Shown here: one piece after another, positions 8,049-16,344 of the stretch
How the letters are laid out: each line of letters begins with the position of its first letter
Numbering within the stretch: the stretch's first letter is position 1
Assembly: GCF_022343555.1 (NCBI RefSeq)
Contig: NZ_JAKQZH010000005.1
Location: forward strand, 92,064 to 156,063
DNA length: 64,000 bases
Source: Marinobacter sp. C7
GTDB taxonomy: Bacteria > Pseudomonadota > Gammaproteobacteria > Pseudomonadales > Oleiphilaceae
Reading direction: 5' to 3'
Translations under genes and position numbers: made by a program
Notes under the pieces: model-generated
Databases searched by the model: none
Told to the model about the DNA's origin: nothing
What the model saw: only the letters and a program-made list of their open reading frames with translations

Positions 8049-8984
8049 CTAGGCAGATTGCTGCACCAGTTTCCGTATATCCTGCATAGGAGGGGCACCA
8101 AACATGCGGCTGTATTCGCGGCTGAACTGTGATGGGCTCTCATAACCGACCTGGAATGCCGCTCTCGAAGCATCCAGGTGTTCTGTCAGCATTAGTCGCC
8201 GAGCTTCACTCAGGCGCATCCGCTTCTGAAACTGCAGCGGCGTCATGGAAGTCATTGCCCGAAAGTGGTGATGAAAAGCAGAGACGCTCAATCCCGCCCT
8301 GCTTGCCATATCCTCGATTTTCATAGATTCACTGTAGTGCTGCTTCAACCACTCAATGGTGCGAACAACGCGATAACCGTGCTGGCCCGAAGCTGCGATC
8401 TGACGAAGCCGGGCGCCCTGGTCACCCATCAGTAAACGATAGAAGATTTCGCGCTGGATCAATGGCGCCAGAGCAGCAATGTCTTCGGGATGATTGAGCA
8501 AGTCCAACAACCGGTTGAAGGCGTCAAGCAAAGGCGCGGTGACACCACTGACAGCGATACCGAGCGAATTTGCTCCCGGGCGCCCCGCTGGCGCCGGATG
8601 CTCCAGCACAAGCTGGGAGAGAGTCCTGAGGTCGATTTCCATTGTCAGCCCCAGGTATGGACTTTCAGGGCTGGCGTCAATGATCCGCGATACGACAGGC
8701 AGATCAATCGACGTGATCAGGAAATGGCTGGCGTCATAGACGAACGTATCTTCACCCACAACCACCTGTTTGCGCCCCTGTCCGATCAGGCAAATGCTTG
8801 GCGCGAGCATATAACTGGTTGGCTCGGTAGGGTGTTCCCATCGATGAAGGCTCAGCCCCTGCACTTCCGTATCCAATCGATTGCTGCCGGCCGTTAAGAG
8901 GTCAATCTTACTGGCCAGGCCGATCGCTCCTCGGTCCTCTCCTGAAACTATTTTCGAGGATTCAGACGGTCTGATGCTGCCCAT
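8049..8984 (-). CDS. AraC-family transcriptional regulator (AraC_N type)
   Basis: The protein has an N-terminal AraC_N-type ligand/dimer domain (LHRWEHPTEPTSYMLAPSICLIGQG onward, shortened here) and a C-terminal double helix-turn-helix (IEDMASRAGLSVSAFHHHF and the ASRAAFQVGYESPSQFSREY recognition region). A longer frame could start at 9086, but the ATG at 8984 has a GGAGGA site nine bases upstream and gives 311 residues, the usual family size. Members often control adjacent oxidoreductase genes. Here it is divergent from a cupin gene and next to CMD, cyclophilin-like and aldo/keto reductase genes, which are plausible targets. The effector is unknown. Confidence 0.85.
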   Translation of the reverse strand: MGSIRPSESSKIVSGEDRGAIGLASKIDLLTAGSNRLDTEVQGLSLHRWEHPTEPTSYMLAPSICLIGQGRKQVVVGEDTFVYDASHFLITSIDLPVVSRIIDASPESPYLGLTMEIDLRTLSQLVLEHPAPAGRPGANSLGIAVSGVTAPLLDAFNRLLDLLNHPEDIAALAPLIQREIFYRLLMGDQGARLRQIAASGQHGYRVVRTIEWLKQHYSESMKIEDMASRAGLSVSAFHHHFRAMTSMTPLQFQKRMRLSEARRLMLTEHLDASRAAFQVGYESPSQFSREYSRMFGAPPMQDIRKLVQQSA

Positions 8985-9265
8985 TTGTTTCTGTCCTCCG
9001 ACTCTGACAGTTGCACCCCGAACGTGCATTCGCTCCACACGCTGTAGGAAACCCTGATTCAACCTCATTACGTCGCCCGATTTCACCTGTTTCCAGTTTA
9101 GCGCGGAGAATCAGGCAAGAATTCGACAGAATCGAGATAAGTCCGCGCAGGCCGAGAGTATTGGGCAATAAACCAACAGGATCTTGATAGAGGCGGAATA
9201 ACGCCAGTGCTCTAATCAATACACACCGCTTAAAGACCCTGCAACGCACTTACGGAGACTGCAAC

Positions 9266-9769
9266 ATGCACAGAAAATTGCCCCTCAAAGCAGCCCTGTT
9301 GGCCACGCTCAGCCTGACAGCCGGATCAAACGTCATGGCTGAGCAGGCTCACTCTCAAATCCATTACTCAGCCGATTCGCAGAAATCCTTCGCCGGCCCC
9401 CCGGATCTGTTTACCGGTGACGTGCAAGTGGAGATTGTTTTCCCGAGCAATGAGGTCGCCCACTATTCCGGTGCCTACGTCACTTTCGCGCCCGGCGCCA
9501 GAACCGCCTGGCACCTGCATCCTGCTGGTCAACACATGATCATCACGGATGGCACGGCATTGACCGGTACCCGCAATGGAGAGGTCATCAGGTTCCAGGA
9601 GGGCGAGGCCGTCTGGTGCCCACCCGAACTCGATCACTGGCACGCTGCAACCCCGGATGCGCCGATGACGCATTTTGTCGTCACCGCCAGTAAAGACGGT
9701 GAGAACGTCATCTGGAAAGAACCAGTTACCGATGAACACTACGAGGCAGCTGTGGCTGCAAGCGAGTAA
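9266..9769 (+). CDS. Exported single-domain cupin protein
   Basis: This 167-residue protein starts with a signal peptide (KAALLATLSLTAGSNVMA) and has one cupin barrel. The first cupin motif is in FAPGARTAWHLHPAGQHMIITDG and the second in WCPPELDHWHAATPDAPMTHFVV, giving histidines for a metal site. Relatives are annotated as quercetinase-like or mandelonitrile-lyase-like cupins, but the reaction cannot be read from the sequence. The ATG is preceded by CGGAG. It is divergently transcribed from the AraC regulator, followed by a strong terminator, and convergent with the aldo/keto reductase gene. Confidence 0.75.
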   Translation: MHRKLPLKAALLATLSLTAGSNVMAEQAHSQIHYSADSQKSFAGPPDLFTGDVQVEIVFPSNEVAHYSGAYVTFAPGARTAWHLHPAGQHMIITDGTALTGTRNGEVIRFQEGEAVWCPPELDHWHAATPDAPMTHFVVTASKDGENVIWKEPVTDEHYEAAVAASE

Positions 9770-9776
9770 CCGCAAA

Positions 9777-9806
9777 GCCCCCTCCTGCTCGGAAGGGGGC
9801 ATTTTT
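9777..9806 (+). terminator. Rho-independent terminator after the cupin gene
   Basis: A GC-rich stem (GCCCCCT pairing with AGGGGGC) is followed by a run of five T. It lies eight bases after the cupin stop and separates this gene from the convergent aldo/keto reductase gene. Confidence 0.8.
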
Positions 9807-9826
9807 ACAGTCGATTCAATAGAACA

Positions 9827-10687
9827 TCAGTCCTGCCGGAAAACCGGAAATTCGCTGGCTTCGCCGTAATCCTTGATTTTCTCCAGACCACCAAGCGTCT
9901 CCATGTCACGCTCATCGATAACAAAGTCGACGTCAGCATTGTTTTTCATGTGGTCGGGCTTGGCGGTTTTAGGCAGCGGCAACAGCCCCAACTGCAAGTC
10001 ATAGCGGATACACAGCTGCGGCACGGAAACATTATATTTCGCAGCCATGCTGACGATCGCCTCATTCTTGAACAACTCCCCGTGACCAACCGGCGAATAG
10101 GCCTCAACCAGCATTCCTTTCTCACGCGAATACTGAATCAACTCAGTCGGCACATTGCTCACATGGGCCAGAATCTGATTGACCATAGGCGGTACGGTGC
10201 AGGCATTCAGAATATTGTCGATGTCCTGTGCCTGGAAATTCGAAAGGCCAATCGCGCGGAGTTTACCGGCTTTATAAGCGTCTTCGAGCGCGCGCCACGC
10301 GCCCTGGTTCCCCTCGATAAACCGGTCATTTCCGCCAAAGTCTCCCCAGGGCTGGGGACTGTGGATGATCATCAGGTCGATGTAGTCGAGCCCCATTCGC
10401 TCGAGGGAGGCGTCAATTGCGGCGGCCGCGCCCTCATAGCTCTTATATTGTGCTGCCAGCTTGGTGGTAACAAAAATCTCTTCACGGCTGATGCCGCTGG
10501 CCTTGATACCGGCCGCAACCTCGGCCTCATTTCCGTAATCCTGGGCAGAGTCGATGTGCCGATAACCAATGCTAATGGCATCCTTGACGGCTTGTGTGGC
10601 GCTCTCCCCCTCAATCATCCAGGTACCCAGCCCAAGCTTCGGAATCTCAACGCCGTTCGAAAGTGTATAGGTCTCTTCAACAATCAT
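9827..10687 (-). CDS. Aldo/keto reductase
   Basis: The 286-residue TIM-barrel reductase has the family tetrad D46, Y51, K76 and H109 (in DSAQDYGNE, TTKLA and MIIHSPQP) and the GLGTW and AIGLSNFQ motifs near the start and at about 147. It would use NADPH to reduce aldehydes or ketones, similar to 2,5-diketo-D-gluconate reductases; the physiological substrate is unknown. A GAGGAG ribosome binding site precedes the ATG. It converges on the cupin gene and may belong to the same AraC-regulated stress set. Confidence 0.85.
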   Translation of the reverse strand: MIVEETYTLSNGVEIPKLGLGTWMIEGESATQAVKDAISIGYRHIDSAQDYGNEAEVAAGIKASGISREEIFVTTKLAAQYKSYEGAAAAIDASLERMGLDYIDLMIIHSPQPWGDFGGNDRFIEGNQGAWRALEDAYKAGKLRAIGLSNFQAQDIDNILNACTVPPMVNQILAHVSNVPTELIQYSREKGMLVEAYSPVGHGELFKNEAIVSMAAKYNVSVPQLCIRYDLQLGLLPLPKTAKPDHMKNNADVDFVIDERDMETLGGLEKIKDYGEASEFPVFRQD

Positions 10688-10956
10688 ATTTGTGGCTCCT
10701 CGGTATCACCTGAAAAAAATCAGTATTTGCTGATCGACTGGATTACAACCAGACCAAATCGGGCGCAATTCATCGTCCAGATTTTCAGCAAGATTCGGCA
10801 ATTCCTGAAGACACAAAACTCGCGCTTTTTTGCCTAAAACTCCTGGTTCAAATACTTCTGCGTTTTCTGAAAACCAACAGGCACACCCGTCGCATTCTCC
10901 ACTCAGCGCCCGCATTCATTTCCTTTCATCGGCCTAGCCTGATCGCCAGCCCTCGG

Positions 10957-11796
10957 TCATTTACTGAGGTTGGCCGCATGGAAGCGCAGATGCTCTTCGA
11001 TAAAATTGGCGATGAAATAGTAGCTGTGGTCATAGCCTTCGTGCCGACGCAGCTTCAGTGGGTAATCGCTGACCTGCGCGGCCGTTTCCAACATCTCTGG
11101 CCTCAGCTGTTCAGCCAGAAACCCGTCTGCTTCGCCCTGGTCTACCAGAGCAGGAATCTTCTGTACCGCTTCACGCATGAGAACACTGGCATCGTAAGCG
11201 CGCCAGCTCTGGGTATCTTTGCCGAGGTAAGCGGCGAAAGCCTTTTTTCCCCAGGGGCAGTTCACCGGGTTACTGATGGGGCTGAAGGCTGACACTGAAC
11301 GATATTGCTCCGGGTTGCGCAAGGCGACCATCAACGCGCCGTGCCCCCCCATTGAATGCCCGGCGATAGCCCGTTGATCGCTGACCGGAAAGGTCGACTC
11401 AATCAATTGTGGCAGCTCGTTAACCACATAATCGTACATCCGATAGTGACGGTTCCAGGGGGCCTGAGTCGCGTTCACGTAGAAACCGGCACCCTGCCCC
11501 AGATCATAACCCTCATCATCAGCGACGCCTTCACCACGGGGACTGGTATCCGGCGCCACGATTGCGATACCCAGTTCCGCGGCGACCCGCTGTGCGCCAG
11601 CCTTCTGCATGAAATTTTCATCGTTACAGGTCAGCCCTGACAGCCAGTACAACACCGGCACCTTCTGGCCCCTGGATGTCTGTGGTGGCAGGTAGATAGC
11701 GAACCGCATGCTGCAGCTCAGGGTCTCCGAGTGGTGGCTGTATTGCTTGTGCCAGCCGCCAAAACTCTTATTACAGCTCAGATTTTCGATACTCAT
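10957..11796 (-). CDS. fghA: S-formylglutathione hydrolase
   Basis: This 279-residue esterase-D-type alpha/beta hydrolase shows the nucleophile elbow GHSMGG with S148, and D224 and H257 (GYDHSYYF) completing the triad. The YWLSGLTCNDENF motif near 50-62 is typical of S-formylglutathione hydrolases. It releases formate and glutathione in the last step of glutathione-dependent formaldehyde oxidation in the cytoplasm. The gene follows frmA in the same direction after a 71-base gap that contains a strong hairpin. Confidence 0.92.
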   Translation of the reverse strand: MSIENLSCNKSFGGWHKQYSHHSETLSCSMRFAIYLPPQTSRGQKVPVLYWLSGLTCNDENFMQKAGAQRVAAELGIAIVAPDTSPRGEGVADDEGYDLGQGAGFYVNATQAPWNRHYRMYDYVVNELPQLIESTFPVSDQRAIAGHSMGGHGALMVALRNPEQYRSVSAFSPISNPVNCPWGKKAFAAYLGKDTQSWRAYDASVLMREAVQKIPALVDQGEADGFLAEQLRPEMLETAAQVSDYPLKLRRHEGYDHSYYFIANFIEEHLRFHAANLSK

Positions 11797-11822
11797 GGAA
11801 GATTCCCGGGAAACGATGTGCT

Positions 11823-11860
11823 CACAGCCCTGCCCGGTGCCGGAGAGCGGCAGGGCTGTG
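11823..11860 (-). terminator. Hairpin between frmA and fghA
   Basis: A perfect 12-base inverted repeat (CACAGCCCTGCC and GGCAGGGCTGTG) with a 14-base loop begins eight bases after the frmA stop. No T-run follows, so it may be a partial terminator or an mRNA-stabilising structure that lowers fghA expression relative to frmA rather than a full stop. Confidence 0.5.
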
Positions 11861-11867
11861 ATGGCGA

Positions 11868-12995
11868 TTATTTGTCGAAATGGATCACGCTGCGGATGCT
11901 CTTGCCCTCGTGCATCAGTTCAAACGCTTCATTGACCTCGTCCAGCCCCATGGTATGGGTGATGAAATCATTGAGTTTGAACTCACCCTGCAGGTAACGT
12001 TCGACAATACCGGGAAGCTCGGAACGGCCTTTGACACCACCAAAAGCGGAGCCTTTCCAGACCCGACCCGTTACCAACTGGAACGGGCGGGTGGAGATTT
12101 CCTGGCCGGCACCGGCAACACCGATGATGACGGACTCACCCCAGCCCTTGTGACAGCACTCCAGGGCCGAGCGCATGACATCCACGTTGCCGATGCACTC
12201 GAAGGAATAGTCCACACCCCCGTCGGTCAACTCGACAATCACTTCCTGAATCGGTTTGTCATAGTCTTTCGGGTTGATGCAATCGGTGGCTCCCAACTGG
12301 CGGGCGAGCGCGAACTTGCTCTCGTTGATGTCGATACCGATGATGCGGCTGGCCTTGGCCATCGTCGCACCAATGATGGCAGACAAGCCGATACCGCCCA
12401 GACCGAAGATCGCCACAGTGGCGCCCTCCTCTACCTTGGCGGTGTTCATTACAGCCCCCATGCCGGTAGTGACACCACAGCCCAACAGACAAACTTCTTC
12501 CAGTGGCGCGTCCTTGTTGACCTTGGCCAGGGAAATCTCGGGTAGCACCGTGTACTCGGAGAAGGTGGAACATCCCATGTAGTGGTGGATGGGCTTGCCG
12601 TCTTTATAGAAGCGGGTAGTGCCGTCCGGCATCAGTCCCTTGCCCTGGGTTTCACGCACCGCCTGACACAGGTTGGTCTTGCCCGAGGTACAAAACTTAC
12701 ACTCGCCACACTCGGCGGTGTACAGCGGGATCACATGATCTCCTACCTGCACACTGGTGACACCTTCACCCACCTGCTCGACAATGCCGCCGCCTTCATG
12801 GCCGAGAATGGCCGGGAAAATACCTTCGGGATCATCACCGGAGAGCGTGAAGGCGTCGGTATGACAGACGCCGGTGGCCACGATGCGGACCAGCACTTCT
12901 CCGGCCTTCGGCGGCATCACGTCCACTTCTTCGATGGACAGGGGCTGACCCGGTCCCCAGGCTACGGCGGCTCTGGATTTGATCATCTCGGTCAT
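11868..12995 (-). CDS. frmA: S-(hydroxymethyl)glutathione dehydrogenase / class III alcohol dehydrogenase
   Basis: This 375-residue zinc alcohol dehydrogenase has the catalytic-zinc region GVCHTDAFTLSG and GHEGGGIVE, the four-cysteine structural zinc loop CGECKFCTSGKTNLC, and the NAD-binding GLGGIGLS motif near 200. These are the marks of class III enzymes that oxidise S-hydroxymethylglutathione to S-formylglutathione and can also reduce S-nitrosoglutathione. Together with fghA it forms the formaldehyde detoxification pathway. It is divergent from a LysR-family gene across about 230 bases. No FrmR-type repressor gene is nearby. Confidence 0.93.
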   Translation of the reverse strand: MTEMIKSRAAVAWGPGQPLSIEEVDVMPPKAGEVLVRIVATGVCHTDAFTLSGDDPEGIFPAILGHEGGGIVEQVGEGVTSVQVGDHVIPLYTAECGECKFCTSGKTNLCQAVRETQGKGLMPDGTTRFYKDGKPIHHYMGCSTFSEYTVLPEISLAKVNKDAPLEEVCLLGCGVTTGMGAVMNTAKVEEGATVAIFGLGGIGLSAIIGATMAKASRIIGIDINESKFALARQLGATDCINPKDYDKPIQEVIVELTDGGVDYSFECIGNVDVMRSALECCHKGWGESVIIGVAGAGQEISTRPFQLVTGRVWKGSAFGGVKGRSELPGIVERYLQGEFKLNDFITHTMGLDEVNEAFELMHEGKSIRSVIHFDK

Positions 12996-13227
12996 CAGGA
13001 CTGTTCCTACCTTTTATCAGTGAATTAACGCAGCAGTCATGCCGTGTTTTGGTAAAAAGGTATGGTATCCATGCCACCAGAAATGATAATCCGGTAAAAT
13101 ATAAAATGACTTTTTCCATACGGTAATAATCAAGCCCGGCACAATCGCCTGGCGCCCGGCGGGCGTTATCTGGTTTTATCGGAAGCTATGCCGTGCCGAT
13201 CTCAATCTCTGGTGTGTGGTGGAAACA
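12996..13227. promoter_or_regulatory. Divergent control region frmA / LysR regulator
   Basis: This intergenic region separates the two divergent genes, as is common for LysR regulators and their targets. It contains an imperfect dyad around 13065-13078 (TGG.AT..AT.CCA, 10 of 14 positions symmetric), containing the T-N11-A spacing of LysR boxes, and an AT-rich tract at 13085-13120. The binding site is suggested, not shown. Confidence 0.35.
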
Positions 13228-14097
13228 ATGTTCAACTGGGAAGGCGTCAGTGAATTTGTCGCGGTTGCCGAGGCGGAGAGTTTCACGGCTGCAGGCAAAC
13301 GATTGGGGATATCAACGGCCCAGGTCAGCAGGCAGATCAGTGCACTCGAGAACCGGCTCTCGGCCAAACTGTTCTACCGGACCACCCGCCGAGTGTCAGT
13401 GACAGAAGTGGGCAATATTTACTACCAACACTGCCGGCAGGTATTGGACGGTTTGGAGGAGGCCGAGCGCGCCATCACGAATCTGCAGAGTACGCCAGCC
13501 GGAAAACTGAAAATAACCGCTCCGGTCACTTACGGTGAAAGTACCGTCGCCCCTCTGATCAACAATTTCGTGGCGAAATACCCCGACCTGGATGTCAGGT
13601 TATACCTGACCAACCAGACTCTGGACCTCGTTCACGAGGGCTATGATCTGGCCATCCGCCTGGGCAAGTTGACCGACTCAACGATGATGGCAAAGCGACT
13701 GGGCTCACGAACCCAGTATGTCTGCGCATCACCCGACTACCTCTCAGCCCAAGGGGTACCCCACTCGCTGTCAGAGCTGGCGCAGCATAACTGTCTGCGA
13801 GGGACCCTGGACTATTGGCGTTTTCAGGAAGATGGAAAAGAACGCAACATCAAGATCAAGGGCAACATGGGCTGTAACAGTGGACGTGCCCTGGTTGATG
13901 CGGCACTGAAAGGCATCGGCATCGTCCAACTGCCGGATTACTACGTCTTGCCTTATCTCGAATCCGGTAAGCTGGTATCGCTGCTGGACCATCTTCGCGA
14001 ACCGGACGAAGGTATCTGGGCGCTGTACCCGCATAACCGATACCTGTCCCCCAAGGTGCGCATGCTGCTTGATTACCTGGGTGACGAGCTGAGGTAA
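13228..14097 (+). CDS. LysR-family transcriptional regulator
   Basis: The protein has an N-terminal winged helix-turn-helix (FVAVAEAESFTAAGKRLGIS then AQVSRQISALENRL, residues about 7-60) and a C-terminal periplasmic-binding-protein-like effector domain (about 88-289), the layout of LysR regulators. The ATG at 13228 (289 residues) fits the family start (MFNWEGVSEFVAVAE) better than a GTG four codons earlier, with a GGTGGA site. Its divergent position suggests control of frmA/fghA, possibly in response to an aldehyde or redox signal; this is inferred only from position. Confidence 0.85.
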   Translation: MFNWEGVSEFVAVAEAESFTAAGKRLGISTAQVSRQISALENRLSAKLFYRTTRRVSVTEVGNIYYQHCRQVLDGLEEAERAITNLQSTPAGKLKITAPVTYGESTVAPLINNFVAKYPDLDVRLYLTNQTLDLVHEGYDLAIRLGKLTDSTMMAKRLGSRTQYVCASPDYLSAQGVPHSLSELAQHNCLRGTLDYWRFQEDGKERNIKIKGNMGCNSGRALVDAALKGIGIVQLPDYYVLPYLESGKLVSLLDHLREPDEGIWALYPHNRYLSPKVRMLLDYLGDELR

Positions 14098-14167
14098 CTG
14101 CTCCCGCCCCCTCCAGCCATGACAAATCGTCGCAGCCCTGCCCTGGCTCAAGCCCGCCCACCGATCA

Positions 14168-14176
14168 TGTTATATA
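14168..14176 (+). promoter_or_regulatory. Extended -10 promoter element for the DUF3365 gene
   Basis: TGTTATATA forms a TGn-extended -10 about 40 bases before the ATG of the haem-protein gene. No good -35 is seen, which is usual for extended -10 promoters. A GGGAGGAG ribosome binding site precedes the start codon. Confidence 0.4.
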
Positions 14177-14215
14177 CTTATTCCCTACCAGTAATCGCAA
14201 CAGGGAGGAGCCCCA

Positions 14216-14794
14216 ATGGCCAAAAAAACTATCGCGGCGGCCACATTACTTTCGATTCTTTCAATACCTGTTATGGCCCAGTCACCGGCACCAACGACCG
14301 ATGAACTGGTTTCCGAAGCCCGCTCGAAGGTAAAGGCATTCGGGGGCTCCCTGAAACAGGCCCTTCAGGCCGCCATCAAGGAAGGCGGCCTCACCAACGG
14401 GATCGGGGTCTGCAACACTGTCGCGCCTGAAATTGCCGCCAGCAACAGCAATGAGGCGTGGACTATCAGCCGGACCAGCCTGAAGGTCAGGAACCCGGAT
14501 AACGCACCAACGGAATGGCAGAAGTTGCAGCTGCTGGCAATGGACAAGCAGCCGATGAAGAACGGCAAGCCTGTAGAAGTCTGGCAGGTTTCGGAGGCCG
14601 CCGGACAGCCACCCTTTCAGTACATGAGCGCCATTCCTACCCAGGAGCTCTGCCTTGGCTGCCACGGCAAATCAATTGATCCTGGCGTCAAAGCAAAACT
14701 GGCGGAGCTGTACCCGAACGACCAGGCCACCGGTTTCTCCGCGGGTGACCTGAGAGGTGCTTTCGTGGTGACCTATCAACCATCCACGAAGTAA
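14216..14794 (+). CDS. Periplasmic DUF3365 (Tll0287-like) c-type haem protein
   Basis: The 192-residue product has a signal peptide (AAATLLSILSIPVMA) and a DUF3365/Tll0287-like domain with one haem-c site, CLGCH, near residue 144-148. An early conserved cysteine lies in NGIGVCNTVAPEIA. Such domains occur as PAS-like periplasmic haem modules, alone or in sensor kinases; here it stands alone, so it may be an electron carrier or a sensor subunit. It appears monocistronic, with its own promoter and a hairpin after the stop. Confidence 0.8.
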   Translation: MAKKTIAAATLLSILSIPVMAQSPAPTTDELVSEARSKVKAFGGSLKQALQAAIKEGGLTNGIGVCNTVAPEIAASNSNEAWTISRTSLKVRNPDNAPTEWQKLQLLAMDKQPMKNGKPVEVWQVSEAAGQPPFQYMSAIPTQELCLGCHGKSIDPGVKAKLAELYPNDQATGFSAGDLRGAFVVTYQPSTK

Positions 14795-14801
14795 TCCTCA
14801 A

Positions 14802-14830
14802 GCGCATGCTGCCCGTCTGGCAGCATGCGC
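14802..14830. terminator. Hairpin between convergent DUF3365 and esterase genes
   Basis: A perfect 12-base stem (GCGCATGCTGCC and GGCAGCATGCGC) with a 5-base loop lies between two convergent stops. It lacks a T-run on either side but is well placed to serve both directions. Confidence 0.6.
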
Positions 14831-14835
14831 ACTCG

Positions 14836-15495
14836 TTATCCCAGGCAACGGTTGAAGAAGCGGTCCAGATCCCTGACCTCTTCAAGACAGAGGCTGTGTT
14901 CCATCGGATAACGATGGTATTCCGGCTTGAAGCCCAGCTTTTCCAGAGTGCCCGTGGCCGCCTGTCCTAATGACTCCGGGACCACCGGGTCATAACTACC
15001 ATGACCGACAAAGACCGGGATCTCACGGTTGGCTTCTGCCAGGCGGATGCTGTCAGCCGTGGCAAAATAGGTGGAGAGCACGAACAAGCCGCCCAGCTTT
15101 TGCGGGTAGCTCAGCGCCAGCTCATAGGCCACCGCCCCACCCTGCGAGAAACCACCAATCAGGATGTTCTCACCAGGGATTCCCTTTTCCAGTTGCTGCT
15201 CGATCAGTTGGGCAACCGCATCGGCAGACGCTTTCAACTGGGGAGTATCCACTTTCCGGTCGATATCCATGGCAAGGATGTCGTACCAGGCGGGCATTAC
15301 CATGCCGCCATTCACGGTCACCGGCAGCTCCGGCGCGTGTGGAAAGATGAACCGCACGGCCTGCTCCCTGGCAAACGCAAGTTCCGGAACCACCGGCTCG
15401 AAATCATGGCCACTGGCGCCCAGGCCGTGCAGCCAGATAACGGCCACACGGGGATCTTCTCCGGTTTCGATTTCCAGGGTCTGCAAGTCTTTCAT
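14836..15495 (-). CDS. Carboxylesterase / phospholipase family alpha/beta hydrolase
   Basis: This 219-residue serine hydrolase matches the small bacterial carboxylesterase family (EstB, acyl-protein-thioesterase-like). It has WLHGLGASGHDFEPV at 21-35, the nucleophile GFSQGG with S117, and D169 and H200 completing the triad. It has no signal peptide, so it is cytoplasmic. Likely substrates are short-chain carboxylic esters; the natural substrate is unknown. Confidence 0.88.
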   Translation of the reverse strand: MKDLQTLEIETGEDPRVAVIWLHGLGASGHDFEPVVPELAFAREQAVRFIFPHAPELPVTVNGGMVMPAWYDILAMDIDRKVDTPQLKASADAVAQLIEQQLEKGIPGENILIGGFSQGGAVAYELALSYPQKLGGLFVLSTYFATADSIRLAEANREIPVFVGHGSYDPVVPESLGQAATGTLEKLGFKPEYHRYPMEHSLCLEEVRDLDRFFNRCLG

Positions 15496-15664
15496 GTTTT
15501 CTCCATCGGATGAATGCTTTGGTCACGCACAGGGTAACCGATGGCCAAGTCTATATGGAAAGTTTCCAGTGTGGGCGGATTGCCAGCTTGGCCCGGCCCG
15601 CGCTACGCCCGGAAACTGGTAACATAGTGCCATCATCAATATCCGAGACTGTTCGAGAAAAGGT

Positions 15665-16312
15665 ATGTCCCTGAAGTACAGAATTATTCCCGTCACGCCG
15701 TTCCAGCAGAACTGCTCCCTGATCTGGTGCGAGGAAACCCGCAAGGCCGCCGTGGTGGACCCGGGCGGAGACCTGGACCGGATTCGCGCCGCAGTCGAGC
15801 AGGAAGGCGTGGTGGTGGAAAAGATCCTGCTGACCCACGCCCACATTGATCATGCCGGCGGCACGGCGGAACTGGCGAAAGATATGAACTTGCCCATCGA
15901 AGGCCCCCAAAAGGAAGACCATTTCTGGATCCAGGGTTTGCCCCAGCAGGCCCAGATGTTCGGCTTTCCGGCGCCAGAGGTGTTCACGCCTGATCGCTGG
16001 CTGGAGGACGGCGAAGAAGTGACGGTCGGAAACCAGATCCTGGAGGTACTGCATTGCCCCGGACACACCCCGGGGCACGTCGTGTTTTTCCACCGGAAAT
16101 CCGGGCTGGCACTGGTGGGGGATGTACTGTTCCATGGCTCTATCGGCCGGACCGATTTCCCCAAGGGCGACTACAACACCCTGGTCCGATCCATCCGGGA
16201 AAAGCTGTTCCCACTCGGAGACGGGGTCTCGTTCATTCCCGGTCACGGCCCCATGTCCACCTTCGGCGAGGAGCGGGCCAGCAATCCTTTCGTATCCGAT
16301 CACCGGGGCTGA
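15665..16312 (+). CDS. MBL-fold hydrolase, glyoxalase II-like (YcbL type)
   Basis: The 215-residue metallo-beta-lactamase-fold protein contains the metal motif THAHIDHAGG (about 58-67), a second histidine in CPGHTPGHVVFF, the metal aspartate in LVGDVLF, and a final GHGPMST. The length and the SIGRTDFPKGD segment match the YcbL-type single-domain glyoxalase II relatives, which lack the C-terminal domain of GloB. It may hydrolyse S-lactoylglutathione or another thioester. It converges on yciO. Confidence 0.85.
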   Translation: MSLKYRIIPVTPFQQNCSLIWCEETRKAAVVDPGGDLDRIRAAVEQEGVVVEKILLTHAHIDHAGGTAELAKDMNLPIEGPQKEDHFWIQGLPQQAQMFGFPAPEVFTPDRWLEDGEEVTVGNQILEVLHCPGHTPGHVVFFHRKSGLALVGDVLFHGSIGRTDFPKGDYNTLVRSIREKLFPLGDGVSFIPGHGPMSTFGEERASNPFVSDHRG

Positions 16313-16322
16313 GCGCAGCCCC
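16305..16322. terminator. Hairpin at the MBL-hydrolase / yciO convergence
   Basis: GGGGCTG, a 4-base loop, and CAGCCCC overlap the stop codon of the MBL gene. There is no T-run, so efficiency is doubtful. Confidence 0.35.
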
Positions 16323-16344
16323 GGATCTTCCGGAAAGGACTCAA

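Noticed and set aside
10706..10915. 69-codon frame between the aldo/keto reductase and fghA
   Set aside because: Low-complexity composition and no start signal; no recognisable family.
15551..16303. 250-codon minus-strand frame opposite the MBL hydrolase gene
   Set aside because: The plus-strand frame has clear metal-binding motifs; the reverse frame has none.
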